Assembly: GCA_019421865.1 (NCBI GenBank)
Contig: JAHZEL010000003.1
Location: 1-64,000 of the forward strand
Length of the DNA stretch: 64,000 nt
Direction of reading: 5' to 3'
DNA from: Desulfovibrionaceae bacterium
GTDB taxonomy: Bacteria > Desulfobacterota > Desulfovibrionia > Desulfovibrionales > Desulfovibrionaceae
Position numbers and translations under genes: made by a program. This document shows positions 25,535-33,023 of the stretch, one piece after another; position 1 is the stretch's first letter; every line of letters starts with the position of its first letter. The notes beneath the pieces were generated by a model. It made no database searches, was not told the DNA's origin, and saw nothing but the letters and a program-made list of their open reading frames with translations.

Positions 25535-26308
25535 ATGCTCGTCATCGCTTATCTCGTGTACATCTTTCTGCCTATCGCGCTTCTGCTCGTAGGCTCGTTC
25601 GGCGAGACCTGGACAAACTCGTTCCTGCCCTCCGGTTTTACCTTCCGCTGGTATCTGGATGTATGGAATGACCCCAGTTTCCGCCGGGCCTTCATCGTGA
25701 GTCTTGAGGTTGCCGTATCCACGTGCGTCATCGTTACGGCGCTGGCCGTACCGCTGGCCTACGCACTCACCCGCAGCATGGGAAAGTTTGCCGGACTTTT
25801 CGGCCGTTTCCTGGCGATCATGCCCATCGCGGCACCGCCCGCCGTGCTTGCCTTCGGCTACATCCTCATCTTCTCCACGGACGCCATGCCCTATCTCGGC
25901 GCGACATGGCTCATCATTGCGGCGCATGTCGTTTCCACGCTGCCGTATATGTTTCAGACGCTGGTGGCTGATATCCGTCATCTCCATCTGGACAAGCTGG
26001 AACTTGCCGCGGAATCGCTGGGCGCCACCTTCGGACAGCGTTTCTTCCACATCATTCTTCCTTCGCTCCAGCACAGCATTTTTTCCGGTCTGGTGGTGGT
26101 TTCCGCCATTTCCATCGGTGAGTTCCAGATAACGAACCTCATCGCCGGATTTTTGAATCGTACCTATCCCGTGGTTCTGCTGCAGTCTTTCTACGGTGCT
26201 ACCGGCTTTGCCTGCTCCACCACCATGGTTCTTCTGCTGCTGGCCTGCGCCAGTGCAGCCGGAAGCGCGCTGACGGCCCGCTCGGCCTCAAAATCCAAGC
26301 AACACTAA
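25535..26308 (+). CDS. ABC transporter permease (iron/polyamine/phosphonate type)
   Basis: A 257-residue inner-membrane permease with about six hydrophobic segments. The EAA loop (ELAAESLGATFGQRFFHIILP near residue 155) contacts the ATPase. It belongs to the binding-protein-dependent type I importers such as PotC or the second half of FbpB. It is the first gene of an operon with the ATPase 18 bases later, a periplasmic binding protein and a second permease. The permease being first, rather than the binding protein, is a less common order. Confidence 0.85.
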   Translation: MLVIAYLVYIFLPIALLLVGSFGETWTNSFLPSGFTFRWYLDVWNDPSFRRAFIVSLEVAVSTCVIVTALAVPLAYALTRSMGKFAGLFGRFLAIMPIAAPPAVLAFGYILIFSTDAMPYLGATWLIIAAHVVSTLPYMFQTLVADIRHLHLDKLELAAESLGATFGQRFFHIILPSLQHSIFSGLVVVSAISIGEFQITNLIAGFLNRTYPVVLLQSFYGATGFACSTTMVLLLLACASAAGSALTARSASKSKQH

Positions 26309-26326
26309 GAGGCGATCAGAAAGCTC

Positions 26327-27358
26327 ATGAGCATCGTGATTGAAAACTGCTCCTTCGTCTATCCTTCGTCGGGAATCGGCGTTCATGATGTCAATATCTC
26401 CGCTGGCGACGGTGAACTCGTTGCCGTCATCGGTTCCAGCGGTTCAGGCAAGACGACCATGCTCAAGCTCGTTGCCGGCTTTGAACAGGCCGACAGCGGC
26501 AGGATTCTCATCAACGGCCGCGATGTCTGCGGCGTGCCTGCACGACTGCGCAATGTGGGTATGGTGTTCCAGTCCTATGCTCTTTTCCCGCTCATGACGT
26601 GCGCGGAAAACGTGGCCTATCCGCTGAAGATCCGCAAAGTGCCCGCGGCGGAACGCAGACGCAAGGCGCTGGACATGCTGGAGCGCGTGGGACTTGCCGC
26701 CTTTGCCGATCGTCTGCCCGGATCCATGTCGGGCGGCCAGCAGCAGCGTGTGGCCCTGGCCCGCGCACTGGGCTTCAGCCCCGACATTCTGCTGCTCGAC
26801 GAACCGCTTTCGGCGCTTGATGCCAATCTGCGCGTGGAGCTTCGCCGTGAGATCCGTCGTCTGCAGAAGGAACAGGGCATCACGGCCCTGCACGTGACCC
26901 ATGACCAGGAAGAAGCTCTTTCCATGGCGGACAAGGTGGCGCTCATGCATCAGGGCCGCCTCATTCAGATCGCCACGCCTCAGCAGATGTACGACGCTCC
27001 GGTAAACCGCAGAGTGGCGGCCTTTGTCGGTCATGCCAATCTCTGGGACGGCGTTGTTTCGGGAACCGATACCGTGCGCGTGCCCTTCGGCGAACTCCGC
27101 TGCTCCACCGGTTCCTACAGAAGCGGCGACAAGGTGACCGTGCTTGTTCGCCCGGAAAGAGTCGTTCCCGACTCCGATCAGTCGGTCAATGTCTTCAGCG
27201 GCGGCATTTCCAGCGACTCGTTCCTGGGCGCCGTCCGTCGTTATATTTTCTCTGTCGGCGACTGCGGCATACAGGGCGAAACGGCCCGGAGACACTCGTT
27301 CTCCCGTGTCGGCATTCCTCCCGAAGTCGTGCAGCTTCTGCCGTTTGAGGAAGCCTGA
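26327..27358 (+). CDS. ABC transporter ATP-binding protein
   Basis: A 343-residue ATPase with Walker A GSSGSGKTT near residue 36, the signature MSGGQQQRVALARAL near 134 and Walker B ILLLDEPLSALDA near 155. After these come the H-loop (HVTHDQEEALSMAD) and a C-terminal TOBE-like domain (residues about 245-330). It powers the importer formed with the flanking permeases. The domain order matches PotA/FbpC-type proteins. It is cotranscribed with the permease upstream and the binding protein downstream. Confidence 0.9.
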   Translation: MSIVIENCSFVYPSSGIGVHDVNISAGDGELVAVIGSSGSGKTTMLKLVAGFEQADSGRILINGRDVCGVPARLRNVGMVFQSYALFPLMTCAENVAYPLKIRKVPAAERRRKALDMLERVGLAAFADRLPGSMSGGQQQRVALARALGFSPDILLLDEPLSALDANLRVELRREIRRLQKEQGITALHVTHDQEEALSMADKVALMHQGRLIQIATPQQMYDAPVNRRVAAFVGHANLWDGVVSGTDTVRVPFGELRCSTGSYRSGDKVTVLVRPERVVPDSDQSVNVFSGGISSDSFLGAVRRYIFSVGDCGIQGETARRHSFSRVGIPPEVVQLLPFEEA

Positions 27359-27402
27359 TACCTGAAAACGTCGCGCAAGCGGCATTTCCCGTAGAGGAGA
27401 GT

Positions 27403-28482
27403 ATGATGAAGATGTCCGTTTTTCTGAAAAGCATGGTGGTGGCTGCCGCTCTGGCGGTTCCTTCCATGGCTGCGGCCTTTGAAGGCTCCGAGCTGTATCC
27501 CGGCGAACGTCAGCTCTATGAAGCTGCGCTGAAGGAAGGCATGGTGGTCTCCTTCGACACCGGTCCCACCTGGGCCAACTGGGCCAATCAGTTCAAGGCG
27601 TTTCAGGCCCGCTACAAGGGCGTGGAACTCGTGTACAACGACATCGGCTCCGGCGCCACGGTAGTGGCTCTGGACAAGACCCGTCGTCGTCCTCAGGCCG
27701 ACACCGCCTACTACTTCGCCGCTTCCGCCATCGACGCCAAGGCCAAGCAGGTGCTCGAAGGCTATAAGCCCGTCAACTTCGACAAGCTTCCCGAAGCCTA
27801 TCGCGATGCGAACGGCGACTGGTTCATCGTGCATCAGCTCGTGGTGGCCTTCCTCGTGAACAAGAAGCTGGTCAAGGAAGTTCCCCAGTCCTGGGAAGAT
27901 CTGCTCAAGCCCGAATACAAGAACAGCATCGTGTACCTTGATCCCCGTTCCACCGGTCAGGGCCAGGTGCTGACCTTCGGCGCTGCCTACGGCAACGGCG
28001 GCAGCGTGGACAACGTGCTGCCCGGCATCGAATACCTTGCCAAGCTGCACAAGAACGGCAACGTTCTGCGCACGGAAGGCACCACGCCCTACGCCAAGTT
28101 CATCAAGGGTGAAATTCCGATCTGGATCGCCTATGAAGGCGACGGCCTGAAGGCCAAGCTCATCGACGGCATGGGTGATGACTGCGTGGTGGTCATTCCC
28201 AAGGAAGCCAGCGTGGCTGCTCCCTATGCCATGAGCCTCGTCAAGAACGGTCCCAACCCCAATGCCGGTAAGCTCTGGCTGAACTGGGTCATGTCCGAGG
28301 CCGGACAGGCCGTGTTTGTGGACGGCTTCGTGCGTCCTTCTGTGCCCACCGTGCAGATTCCTGAAAAGATGCGCACCTACATGCCCGACGCTCCTCAGGT
28401 TCAGCCTCTGGACATTGTGAAGGCTTCCGCTCAGAAGACCTTTATCGATGAAAACTGGACGAGACTCGTCCTCGGTAAATAA
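27403..28482 (+). CDS. Periplasmic substrate-binding protein of the ABC importer
   Basis: A 359-residue protein. Residues 1-25 form a signal peptide (basic start, hydrophobic core, Ala-x-Ala before Phe). The rest resembles class-II solute-binding proteins of the iron(III)/thiamine/2-aminoethylphosphonate group, with SWEDLLKPEYKNSIVYLDPRS near residue 165 and a C-terminal WLNWVMSEAGQ. It captures the ligand in the periplasm and delivers it to the permeases. The paired tyrosines expected for iron binding are not clearly placed, so the ligand is open. GAGGAGA lies right before the double ATG; the ATG at 27406 has better spacing. Confidence 0.85.
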   Translation: MMKMSVFLKSMVVAAALAVPSMAAAFEGSELYPGERQLYEAALKEGMVVSFDTGPTWANWANQFKAFQARYKGVELVYNDIGSGATVVALDKTRRRPQADTAYYFAASAIDAKAKQVLEGYKPVNFDKLPEAYRDANGDWFIVHQLVVAFLVNKKLVKEVPQSWEDLLKPEYKNSIVYLDPRSTGQGQVLTFGAAYGNGGSVDNVLPGIEYLAKLHKNGNVLRTEGTTPYAKFIKGEIPIWIAYEGDGLKAKLIDGMGDDCVVVIPKEASVAAPYAMSLVKNGPNPNAGKLWLNWVMSEAGQAVFVDGFVRPSVPTVQIPEKMRTYMPDAPQVQPLDIVKASAQKTFIDENWTRLVLGK

Positions 28483-28529
28483 CCCGCTGTCCGCCCCGGT
28501 TTTCCGGGGCGGACATATGCAGGTGACCT

Positions 28530-29360
28530 ATGAATAAGACGATTAAGATACTGCTGCTGGCCCTGCCGGCCTTTGCCGTGCTGGTGATGTTTTTTCTGGT
28601 GCCGCTCGGCAGCGTTCTCGTGGAGCCCTTTCTCGACAAGGGCGAAGCGTTTCTGGGGCTGTGGAGTGATCCGCTGTTTCTCAAGGGCCTCAAGGGCAGC
28701 ACGCTCCTGGCTCTGACGGCGGGCTTCCTTTCGGTGCTTGTCGGCGTACCCGTTGCGCTGCGGCTTTCCACCATGAAGGAAAAGGCCAGACTGCTGGCCA
28801 TGTTCTGCATCTCGCTGCCCCTGACGTTTTCCGGTCTGATCGTCGCCTACGGCTTCATTCTCTGTTTCGGTCGCGCCGGATTCATCACGCTGCTTCTGGC
28901 CGAAGTCGGCGTTTCTCCCGACTGGGTGGCTGGTCTTGTGTACAGCCCGGTAGGCCTTGCTCTTGCCTACTGCTACTACCTGATTCCCCGTGTCGTGCTG
29001 CTTCTTCTGCCTGCGCTGACCAACTTCGACCGCAGTCTGCTGGTGGCGGCCAACTCCATGGGCGCAACCAGACTCAGAGCCTTTTTCGACGTTCTTCTGC
29101 CGGAACTCATGCCGACCATAGGCGTTTCCTTCTGCCTTGTGGCAGCCGTGGCCTTCGGCGCTTACGGTACCGCCCTTGCGCTGGTCGGTTCCCAGGTCAA
29201 TATTCTGCCGTTGCTTCTGTACAGCAGCATATCCGATACAGGTACGAATTTTTCGCAGGCCGCCGCCATTTCGCTGGTGCTTCTCGGAGCATGCAGCATG
29301 ATCATGGGCGTTGCGGAAGTTATTGCCATGCGAAGGGAACAGCGGCTCAAGAGAGCCTAG
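28530..29360 (+). CDS. ABC transporter permease, second subunit
   Basis: A 276-residue inner-membrane permease of the same class as the one at 25535, with six hydrophobic segments and an EAA loop (LVAANSMGATRLRAFFDVLLP near residue 171). The two permeases would form the heterodimeric channel. It starts 47 bases after the binding protein gene. The order permease-ATPase-binding protein-permease keeps all parts in one operon. Confidence 0.85.
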   Translation: MNKTIKILLLALPAFAVLVMFFLVPLGSVLVEPFLDKGEAFLGLWSDPLFLKGLKGSTLLALTAGFLSVLVGVPVALRLSTMKEKARLLAMFCISLPLTFSGLIVAYGFILCFGRAGFITLLLAEVGVSPDWVAGLVYSPVGLALAYCYYLIPRVVLLLLPALTNFDRSLLVAANSMGATRLRAFFDVLLPELMPTIGVSFCLVAAVAFGAYGTALALVGSQVNILPLLLYSSISDTGTNFSQAAAISLVLLGACSMIMGVAEVIAMRREQRLKRA

Positions 29361-29376
29361 TTCCAAAGGAGAGATT

Positions 29377-30003
29377 ATGCTGTATCTGACCGGTCAGGTT
29401 CTTCATGACGGACACAGTCGTCTGGATACCGACACCATGACATGGGTGCCTGACGATACCCTTCAGGAAGGTCGGCAGATTTCGGAAAAGGAAGCCGTCT
29501 GCTGGCTGCAGAAGGAATCCGGCACCCCCCTCAGACCTCCGGTGGCCGTCATCGGTCCGCGCGAGGCTTCCGATGAGGAACGGGCCATGGCCCGCAAACT
29601 CGGCCATCGCATTGCCGCCCTTGGTCTGACGGTGCTTTGCGGCGGTCGTCAGGGCGTCATGGAATCCGTATGCCTCGGCGTCAAGGAAGGCAACGGCGTT
29701 TCCGTGGGCCTTCTGCCCGAGGACGACTGGCGGAAGGGCAATGCCTACGTCACCGTGCCGATTTCCACGGGCATCGGCATTGCGCGCAATGCGCTTATCG
29801 CCCGGGCGGCCGTGGCCGTGGTGGCCGTCGGCGGCGGACTCGGCACGATTTCCGAGATCGCGCTTTCTCTGCAGTTCGGCAAGAGAGTGCTTGGACTCTG
29901 CCATCCTCCGTATGTGGAAGGACTTCAGCTTGTGGAGTCTCTGGATGAGGCGGAAGTCGAGCTTTGCCGCGCCGTACTGGGGCTGCCCGCCCGGCAGGCA
30001 TAA
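29377..30003 (+). CDS. SLOG/TIGR00725-like protein with N-terminal extension
   Basis: A 208-residue protein. I chose the ATG at 29377 because AAAGGAGAG precedes it by a few bases. Residues about 55-200 form a Rossmann-like SLOG domain: VAVIGPREAS, then LCGGRQGVMESV, then STGIGIARNALIARAA and VGGGLGTISEIALSL, as in the TIGR00725 family related to LOG/lysine-decarboxylase-like proteins. The first 55 residues are an additional small domain. It starts 16 bases after the second permease and is the last gene of the ABC operon, ahead of a terminator. Members may bind nucleotide or sugar-nucleotide ligands; the actual role is unknown. Confidence 0.75.
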   Translation: MLYLTGQVLHDGHSRLDTDTMTWVPDDTLQEGRQISEKEAVCWLQKESGTPLRPPVAVIGPREASDEERAMARKLGHRIAALGLTVLCGGRQGVMESVCLGVKEGNGVSVGLLPEDDWRKGNAYVTVPISTGIGIARNALIARAAVAVVAVGGGLGTISEIALSLQFGKRVLGLCHPPYVEGLQLVESLDEAEVELCRAVLGLPARQA

Positions 30004-30042
30004 AGACCGAGCCCGATACGTTCGGAGTGAAACGCATTGAGG

Positions 30043-30073
30043 CTGCGGAGGCTGATGCTTCCGCAGTTTTTTT
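30043..30073 (+). terminator. Intrinsic terminator closing the ABC importer operon
   Basis: CTGCGGA (30043-30049) pairs exactly with TCCGCAG (30060-30066), followed by T7. Confidence 0.85.
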
Positions 30074-30251
30074 ATGCCCGCCGTCATGCAGAAGGCAGGA
30101 GACGGCGCAGGCGGTAAAGGAAGAGCCCTCGGTGTGATGGTGGAAACGCCATAAGGCAGCGAAGAGTGTTGCCGAGAGCCGGGCAGGCTTGAAGCCTGAC
30201 GAAGAGCGGCGGCGCGGTGCTGCAGTTGAGACACGGCGGTTGCGAAGGAAT

Positions 30252-30284
30252 GAAAAACGGGCTTCCGTGGTCACGGAAGCCCGT
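30252..30284 (-). terminator. Intrinsic terminator downstream of ahcY
   Basis: A 13-base perfect stem (30257-30269 with 30272-30284). On the minus strand it is followed by TTTT. It lies 37 bases after the ahcY stop codon. The 178 bases between this and the preceding plus-strand terminator hold nothing I can identify. Confidence 0.85.
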
Positions 30285-30321
30285 CATGTTTCCTCAGCTT
30301 TCCTTCAGCAGGAAGAGGGGA

Positions 30322-31746
30322 TTAGTAGCGGTACATGTCGTTCTTGAAGGGGCCTTCCACAGGCACGCCGATGTAGTCGGCCTGCTTCTGGGTCAGCGTG
30401 GAGAGCTTGGCGCCGAGGCGGGCGAGATGCAGTCTTGCCACTTCTTCGTCGAGCTTCTTGGGCAGGGTATAGACGCGGGCTTCGTGTTCGTTGGCGGCAA
30501 GATCCATCTGAGCCAGCACCTGATTGGTGAAGGAGTTGGACATGACGAAGCTGGCATGTCCCGTGGCGCAGCCGAGGTTCACAAGGCGGCCTTCGGCGAG
30601 CACGATGATGGAGCGGCCGGAAGGCAGGAACCACTTGTCCACCTGCGGCTTGATTTCCATCTTGCGGCATTCGGGGTTGGATTCCAGCCAGGACATCTGG
30701 ATTTCGCTGTCGAAGTGACCGATGTTGCACACGATGGCTTCGTCCTTCATGCCCATCATGTGTTCGCCGGTGATGACGTCGCAGTTGCCGGTGCAGGTGA
30801 CGTAGATGTCGCCGTAGGGCAGGGCGTCTTCCATGGTGACCACCTGATAGCCTTCCATGGCGGCCTGAAGCGCGCAGATGGGGTCGATTTCCGTCACGAG
30901 TACGCGGGCGCCGAAGCCGCGCATGGAGGCGGCGCAGCCCTTGCCCACGTCGCCGTAGCCGCAGATGACCACGACCTTGCCCGCCACCATGATGTCGGTG
31001 GCGCGCTTGATGCCGTCGGCCAGAGATTCACGGCAGCCGTACAGGTTGTCGAACTTGGACTTGGTGACGGAGTCGTTCACGTTGATGGCCGGGAAGAGCA
31101 GCCTGCCTTCCTTTTCCATCTGATACAGGCGATGCACGCCGGTGGTGGTTTCTTCGGACACGCCGCGGATCTTTTCGGCCACGCGGTGCCAGCGGGTGGG
31201 ATCGTTCTTCAGGGAAAGGGCGATGCGTTCCATGATGATGGCTTCTTCCTTGCAGGAAGGCTCGTGTTCAAGCACGGAAGGATCGTTTTCCGCTTCCACG
31301 CCCTTGTGGATGAGCAGGGTGGCGTCGCCGCCGTCGTCCACGATGAGGTCGGGGCCGGAGCCGTCGGGCCAGGTGAGGGCCATTTCGGTGCACCACCAGT
31401 AGTCTTCCAGCGATTCGCCCTTCCAGGCGAACACCTTGGCCATGCCCTGTTCGGCAATGGCCGCGGCGGCATGATCCTGCGTGGAGAAGATGTTGCAGGA
31501 TGCCCAGCGGATGTCCGCGCCGAGCTCATAGAGCGTGCGGATGAGCATGGCCGTCTGAATGGTCATGTGCAGGGAGCCGCTGATTTTCAGGCCCTTGAGG
31601 GGTTTCTTTTCGGCGTAGCGGTGGATGAGCTCCATGAGACCGGGCATTTCGCGTTCGGAAAGCTGGATTTCCTTTTTGCCGAAGTCGGCAAGGGAAATGT
31701 CGGCAATCTTGTAGTTCAGGGAAAGATCGAGATTCTTGGCGGACAT
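30322..31746 (-). CDS. ahcY: Adenosylhomocysteinase
   Basis: A 474-residue enzyme hydrolysing S-adenosylhomocysteine to adenosine and homocysteine, using bound NAD. The NAD-binding VVICGYGDVGKGCAASMRG near residue 257, the substrate segment VNDSVTKSKFDNLYG near residue 222 and the C-terminal KxDxYRY-like end (KNDMYRY) are all as expected, and the length fits. It lies 27 bases downstream of the ArsR-methyltransferase gene and is probably cotranscribed with it. The gap is too short for a SAH riboswitch, so control should act at the upstream promoter. Confidence 0.95.
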   Translation of the reverse strand: MSAKNLDLSLNYKIADISLADFGKKEIQLSEREMPGLMELIHRYAEKKPLKGLKISGSLHMTIQTAMLIRTLYELGADIRWASCNIFSTQDHAAAAIAEQGMAKVFAWKGESLEDYWWCTEMALTWPDGSGPDLIVDDGGDATLLIHKGVEAENDPSVLEHEPSCKEEAIIMERIALSLKNDPTRWHRVAEKIRGVSEETTTGVHRLYQMEKEGRLLFPAINVNDSVTKSKFDNLYGCRESLADGIKRATDIMVAGKVVVICGYGDVGKGCAASMRGFGARVLVTEIDPICALQAAMEGYQVVTMEDALPYGDIYVTCTGNCDVITGEHMMGMKDEAIVCNIGHFDSEIQMSWLESNPECRKMEIKPQVDKWFLPSGRSIIVLAEGRLVNLGCATGHASFVMSNSFTNQVLAQMDLAANEHEARVYTLPKKLDEEVARLHLARLGAKLSTLTQKQADYIGVPVEGPFKNDMYRY

Positions 31747-31773
31747 GATGACTCCATGAAGGGGTTAGAAAAA

Positions 31774-32718
31774 TCACAGCCCGGCAGGGGCGGCGCCTGC
31801 GGCGCTCTTGCGGGCCAGTATGAGATGCAGTGCCAGATCCTTTTTCACCGGCTGACGACGGTAGTCCACGATGGTGAGCCCCGTTTTCACGAGAGCGGCG
31901 GAAAGCTCGTCGAGGGAAAACCCGAGCCAGCGGTCTCCGTACATGGTGCGCATGGATTCCTGACTGTGCTGATCGAAGTCCGTGACCAGCACGAGGCCTC
32001 CGGAATGCAGTACGCGGGCGATTTCCCCGAGAGACGTGGAGGGCCTGGAAAGATGGTGCAGCACCAGATTGATGCAGATGAAATCGGCTTCTCCGTCGCG
32101 CAGGGGAAGATAGTCGAGTTCGCCTATGCGCAGGGAAATGCCGTTCATGTTGTCGCCGAAGCGGCGTCTGGCCAGCTCCAGCATGCGGGGAGAATCGTCC
32201 ACGCCGATGAGTTCGCGGCAGGCTCCCCGCAGATGTTCCAGCACTTCGCCCGTGCCGCAGCCGAGATCGGCCGCCACGCCGCAGTTTTCCGGCACGGCCC
32301 GGAGAATGACGTCCGGCAGGGAAAAGTCGCCGAGAATTTCCCGGTTCATTTCGTCCCAGTCGTCGGCGATGTCGTTGAAGAACTGTCTGGTCTTCAACGT
32401 GCGCTCCTCAATGATGCGGGAGGCCATGTCGAGGTCGGAGCGGCAGGACTCGTCATCCTGCATGAAGGCGATGACGCTGCCAAGAAAGTCATGCCCCGGC
32501 CCTTCCGGCTCGGCGGAGTAGAACACCCACAGGCCGTCCCGCCTCGACTGGAGAAGTCCCGCTTCCGTCAGAATCTTGAGGTGTCGCGATATGCGCGACT
32601 GCCCCATGCCGAGCAGCGAGACCAGTTCGTTGACGGACAGTTCGTAATGGAAAAGAACCAGCGCAAGGCGCAGGCGGGTTTCATCCGACAGGGCTTTGAG
32701 GTAGCGTAGAGCTTTCAT
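31774..32718 (-). CDS. sahR: ArsR-family regulator fused to a SAM-dependent methyltransferase domain (SahR-like)
   Basis: A 314-residue fusion. Residues 1-80 form an ArsR winged helix (LSDETRLRLALVLF, then QSRISRHLKILTEAGLL and the wing). Residues about 110-300 form a class I methyltransferase domain with motif I DLGCGTG at 151-157 and a HHLSRP segment. Such fusions beside ahcY are known in Desulfovibrionales as SahR, which senses S-adenosylhomocysteine and controls SAM-cycle genes. The methyltransferase domain then acts as a ligand sensor rather than an enzyme (family knowledge). It is upstream of ahcY in one unit, and its promoter carries repeats that suggest autoregulation. A true enzyme remains possible. 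Confidence 0.8.
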   Translation of the reverse strand: MKALRYLKALSDETRLRLALVLFHYELSVNELVSLLGMGQSRISRHLKILTEAGLLQSRRDGLWVFYSAEPEGPGHDFLGSVIAFMQDDESCRSDLDMASRIIEERTLKTRQFFNDIADDWDEMNREILGDFSLPDVILRAVPENCGVAADLGCGTGEVLEHLRGACRELIGVDDSPRMLELARRRFGDNMNGISLRIGELDYLPLRDGEADFICINLVLHHLSRPSTSLGEIARVLHSGGLVLVTDFDQHSQESMRTMYGDRWLGFSLDELSAALVKTGLTIVDYRRQPVKKDLALHLILARKSAAGAAPAGL

Positions 32719-32756
32719 CGTGCTGAAATAAAAGGAATATCAAGATTTATCAATTT

Positions 32757-32785
32757 ACTATATCTGGTTATCTTCATATAGTCAA
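32757..32785 (-). promoter_or_regulatory. Promoter of sahR-ahcY with overlapping dyad
   Basis: On the minus strand TTGACT (32785-32780) and TATAGT (32762-32757) are 17 bases apart. The spacer and both elements overlap a perfect inverted repeat, ACTATAT (32782-32776) and ATATAGT (32763-32757), with a 12-base spacer. A protein bound to this dyad would cover the promoter. Just downstream are two direct TTGATA copies ten bases apart, another candidate operator. Confidence 0.65.
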
Positions 32786-32825
32786 GGCGAGAAGCGGGAC
32801 GGTTGTAAAGAGTTTGATTTAAAAA

Positions 32826-32839
32826 TTGAATATATTCAA
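32826..32839. promoter_or_regulatory. 14-base palindrome upstream of the sahR promoter
   Basis: TTGAATATATTCAA is a perfect palindrome inside an AT-rich stretch about 40 bases upstream of the -35 element. It may be a second operator. Apart from this, the 238 bases between the -35 element and the hypF stop codon hold nothing I recognise. Confidence 0.35.
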
Positions 32840-33023
32840 AAGATTATAGTATATTTTTATAAGCGGCTTCCAACGCCGGACGAGCGCGACTGATACGGAA
32901 CGTTTCCACCAGACAGGTAAAGAAGAGCGGGAGTGCGGCAGCTTTATCCGCCGTTTTCGTTCAGGTCTCGTATTCTGACCGGGCGTCTGCATCCGGCTCG
33001 CAGGCACATTTTTCGTGCAGAAA

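Noticed and set aside
31747..31773. SAH riboswitch before ahcY
   Set aside because: The gap to the upstream gene is only 27 bases, too short for the aptamer.
30217..32709. An 830-codon plus-strand frame opposite ahcY and sahR
   Set aside because: Antisense shadow of two recognised genes that also crosses the ahcY terminator hairpin.
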